From JAYVIQ01 sp043770215 (GTDB lineage: Bacteria; Bacteroidota; Bacteroidia; Cytophagales; JAAEPT01): DNA of 21,494 bases. The notes beneath the pieces were generated by a model. It had not been told where the DNA came from. It did not search any database and was given only the letters and a program-made list of their open reading frames with translations. The DNA is taken from positions 1 through 21,494 of the forward strand of contig JAYVIQ010000007.1 of NCBI GenBank assembly GCA_043770215.1. Direction: 5' to 3'. Of this stretch, positions 21,457 to 21,494 are shown one piece after another (the first letter of the stretch is position 1; every line of letters starts with the position of its first letter). The position numbers and the translations under genes are program-made.

Positions 21457-21494
21457 ATTGTAATAAGTGCAAGGAAATATGGCAAGAGCCTCAA

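Noticed and set aside
21430..21494. Possible next gene at the right edge, either + (ATG at 21479, reads MARAS) or - (frame open to the edge, ending at 21430)
   Set aside because: Only 5 and 21 codons are visible, respectively; neither can be identified, and the minus reading would run through the terminator-like hairpin.
1..21494. CRISPR arrays, tRNA or rRNA genes, insertion sequences, phage or defence genes
   Set aside because: I searched by eye for spaced repeats, cloverleaf-like sequence, transposase motifs and target duplications and found none that hold up.

Overview
The window is AT-rich and reads as chromosomal DNA of a member of the Bacteroidota, most likely a marine-type Flavobacteriaceae. 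The support is indirect: promoter candidates of the Bacteroidota type (TTG, about 20 bases, TAnnTTTG), little sign of Shine-Dalgarno sequences, many signal peptides ending in A/G-Q, a PD40/carboxypeptidase-regulatory/OmpA-like envelope protein, and a kynurenine 3-monooxygenase of bacterial type. Species cannot be named from the sequence alone.

Region 1 (1-2119): the 3' part of a kynurenine 3-monooxygenase gene (kmo, cut by the window edge) converges on a minus-strand family 2 glycosyltransferase gene; their 3' ends overlap by 38 bases.

Region 2 (about 2357-14604): a capsule/exopolysaccharide locus, all on the + strand, behind a good Bacteroidota promoter. The order is export lipoprotein (Wza type), co-polymerase/tyrosine kinase (Wzc type, with a Gly-Tyr repeat tail), GDP-L-fucose synthase, GDP-mannose 4,6-dehydratase, Wzx flippase, a VioA-like sugar aminotransferase, a 625-base gap with a perfect 19-bp hairpin and a probable decayed hexapeptide acyltransferase, a family 2 glycosyltransferase, then a three-gene cassette matching WbpE, WbpD and WbpB (UDP-2,3-diacetamido-2,3-dideoxyglucuronate synthesis). 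Many joints are 0-4 base junctions (TAATG, ATGA, stop directly followed by ATG). The genes predict a polymer containing L-fucose, a 4-amino-4,6-dideoxy sugar and a di-N-acetylated uronic acid. No Wzy polymerase, initiating phosphoglycosyltransferase, tyrosine phosphatase, RmlA/RmlB, WbpA or WbpI gene is present, so the locus is incomplete here or depends on genes elsewhere.

Region 3 (14826-16217, minus): a secreted PD40 beta-propeller protein with a carboxypeptidase-regulatory-like domain and a degenerate OmpA-like end. A 477-base divergent intergenic region follows, holding at most one doubtful small ORF.

Region 4 (16695-21398, plus): a branched-chain aminotransferase (ilvE), a small secreted protein with a Cys triad, and a compact four-gene overlapping operon. 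That operon encodes a secreted LolA-fold-like protein, a signal-peptide-bearing YidD-domain protein, and two tandem paralogous TPR proteins with a shared 'PGxGxxYA' membrane module. It is the best candidate here for an undescribed envelope system. A small protein of unknown function closes the window.
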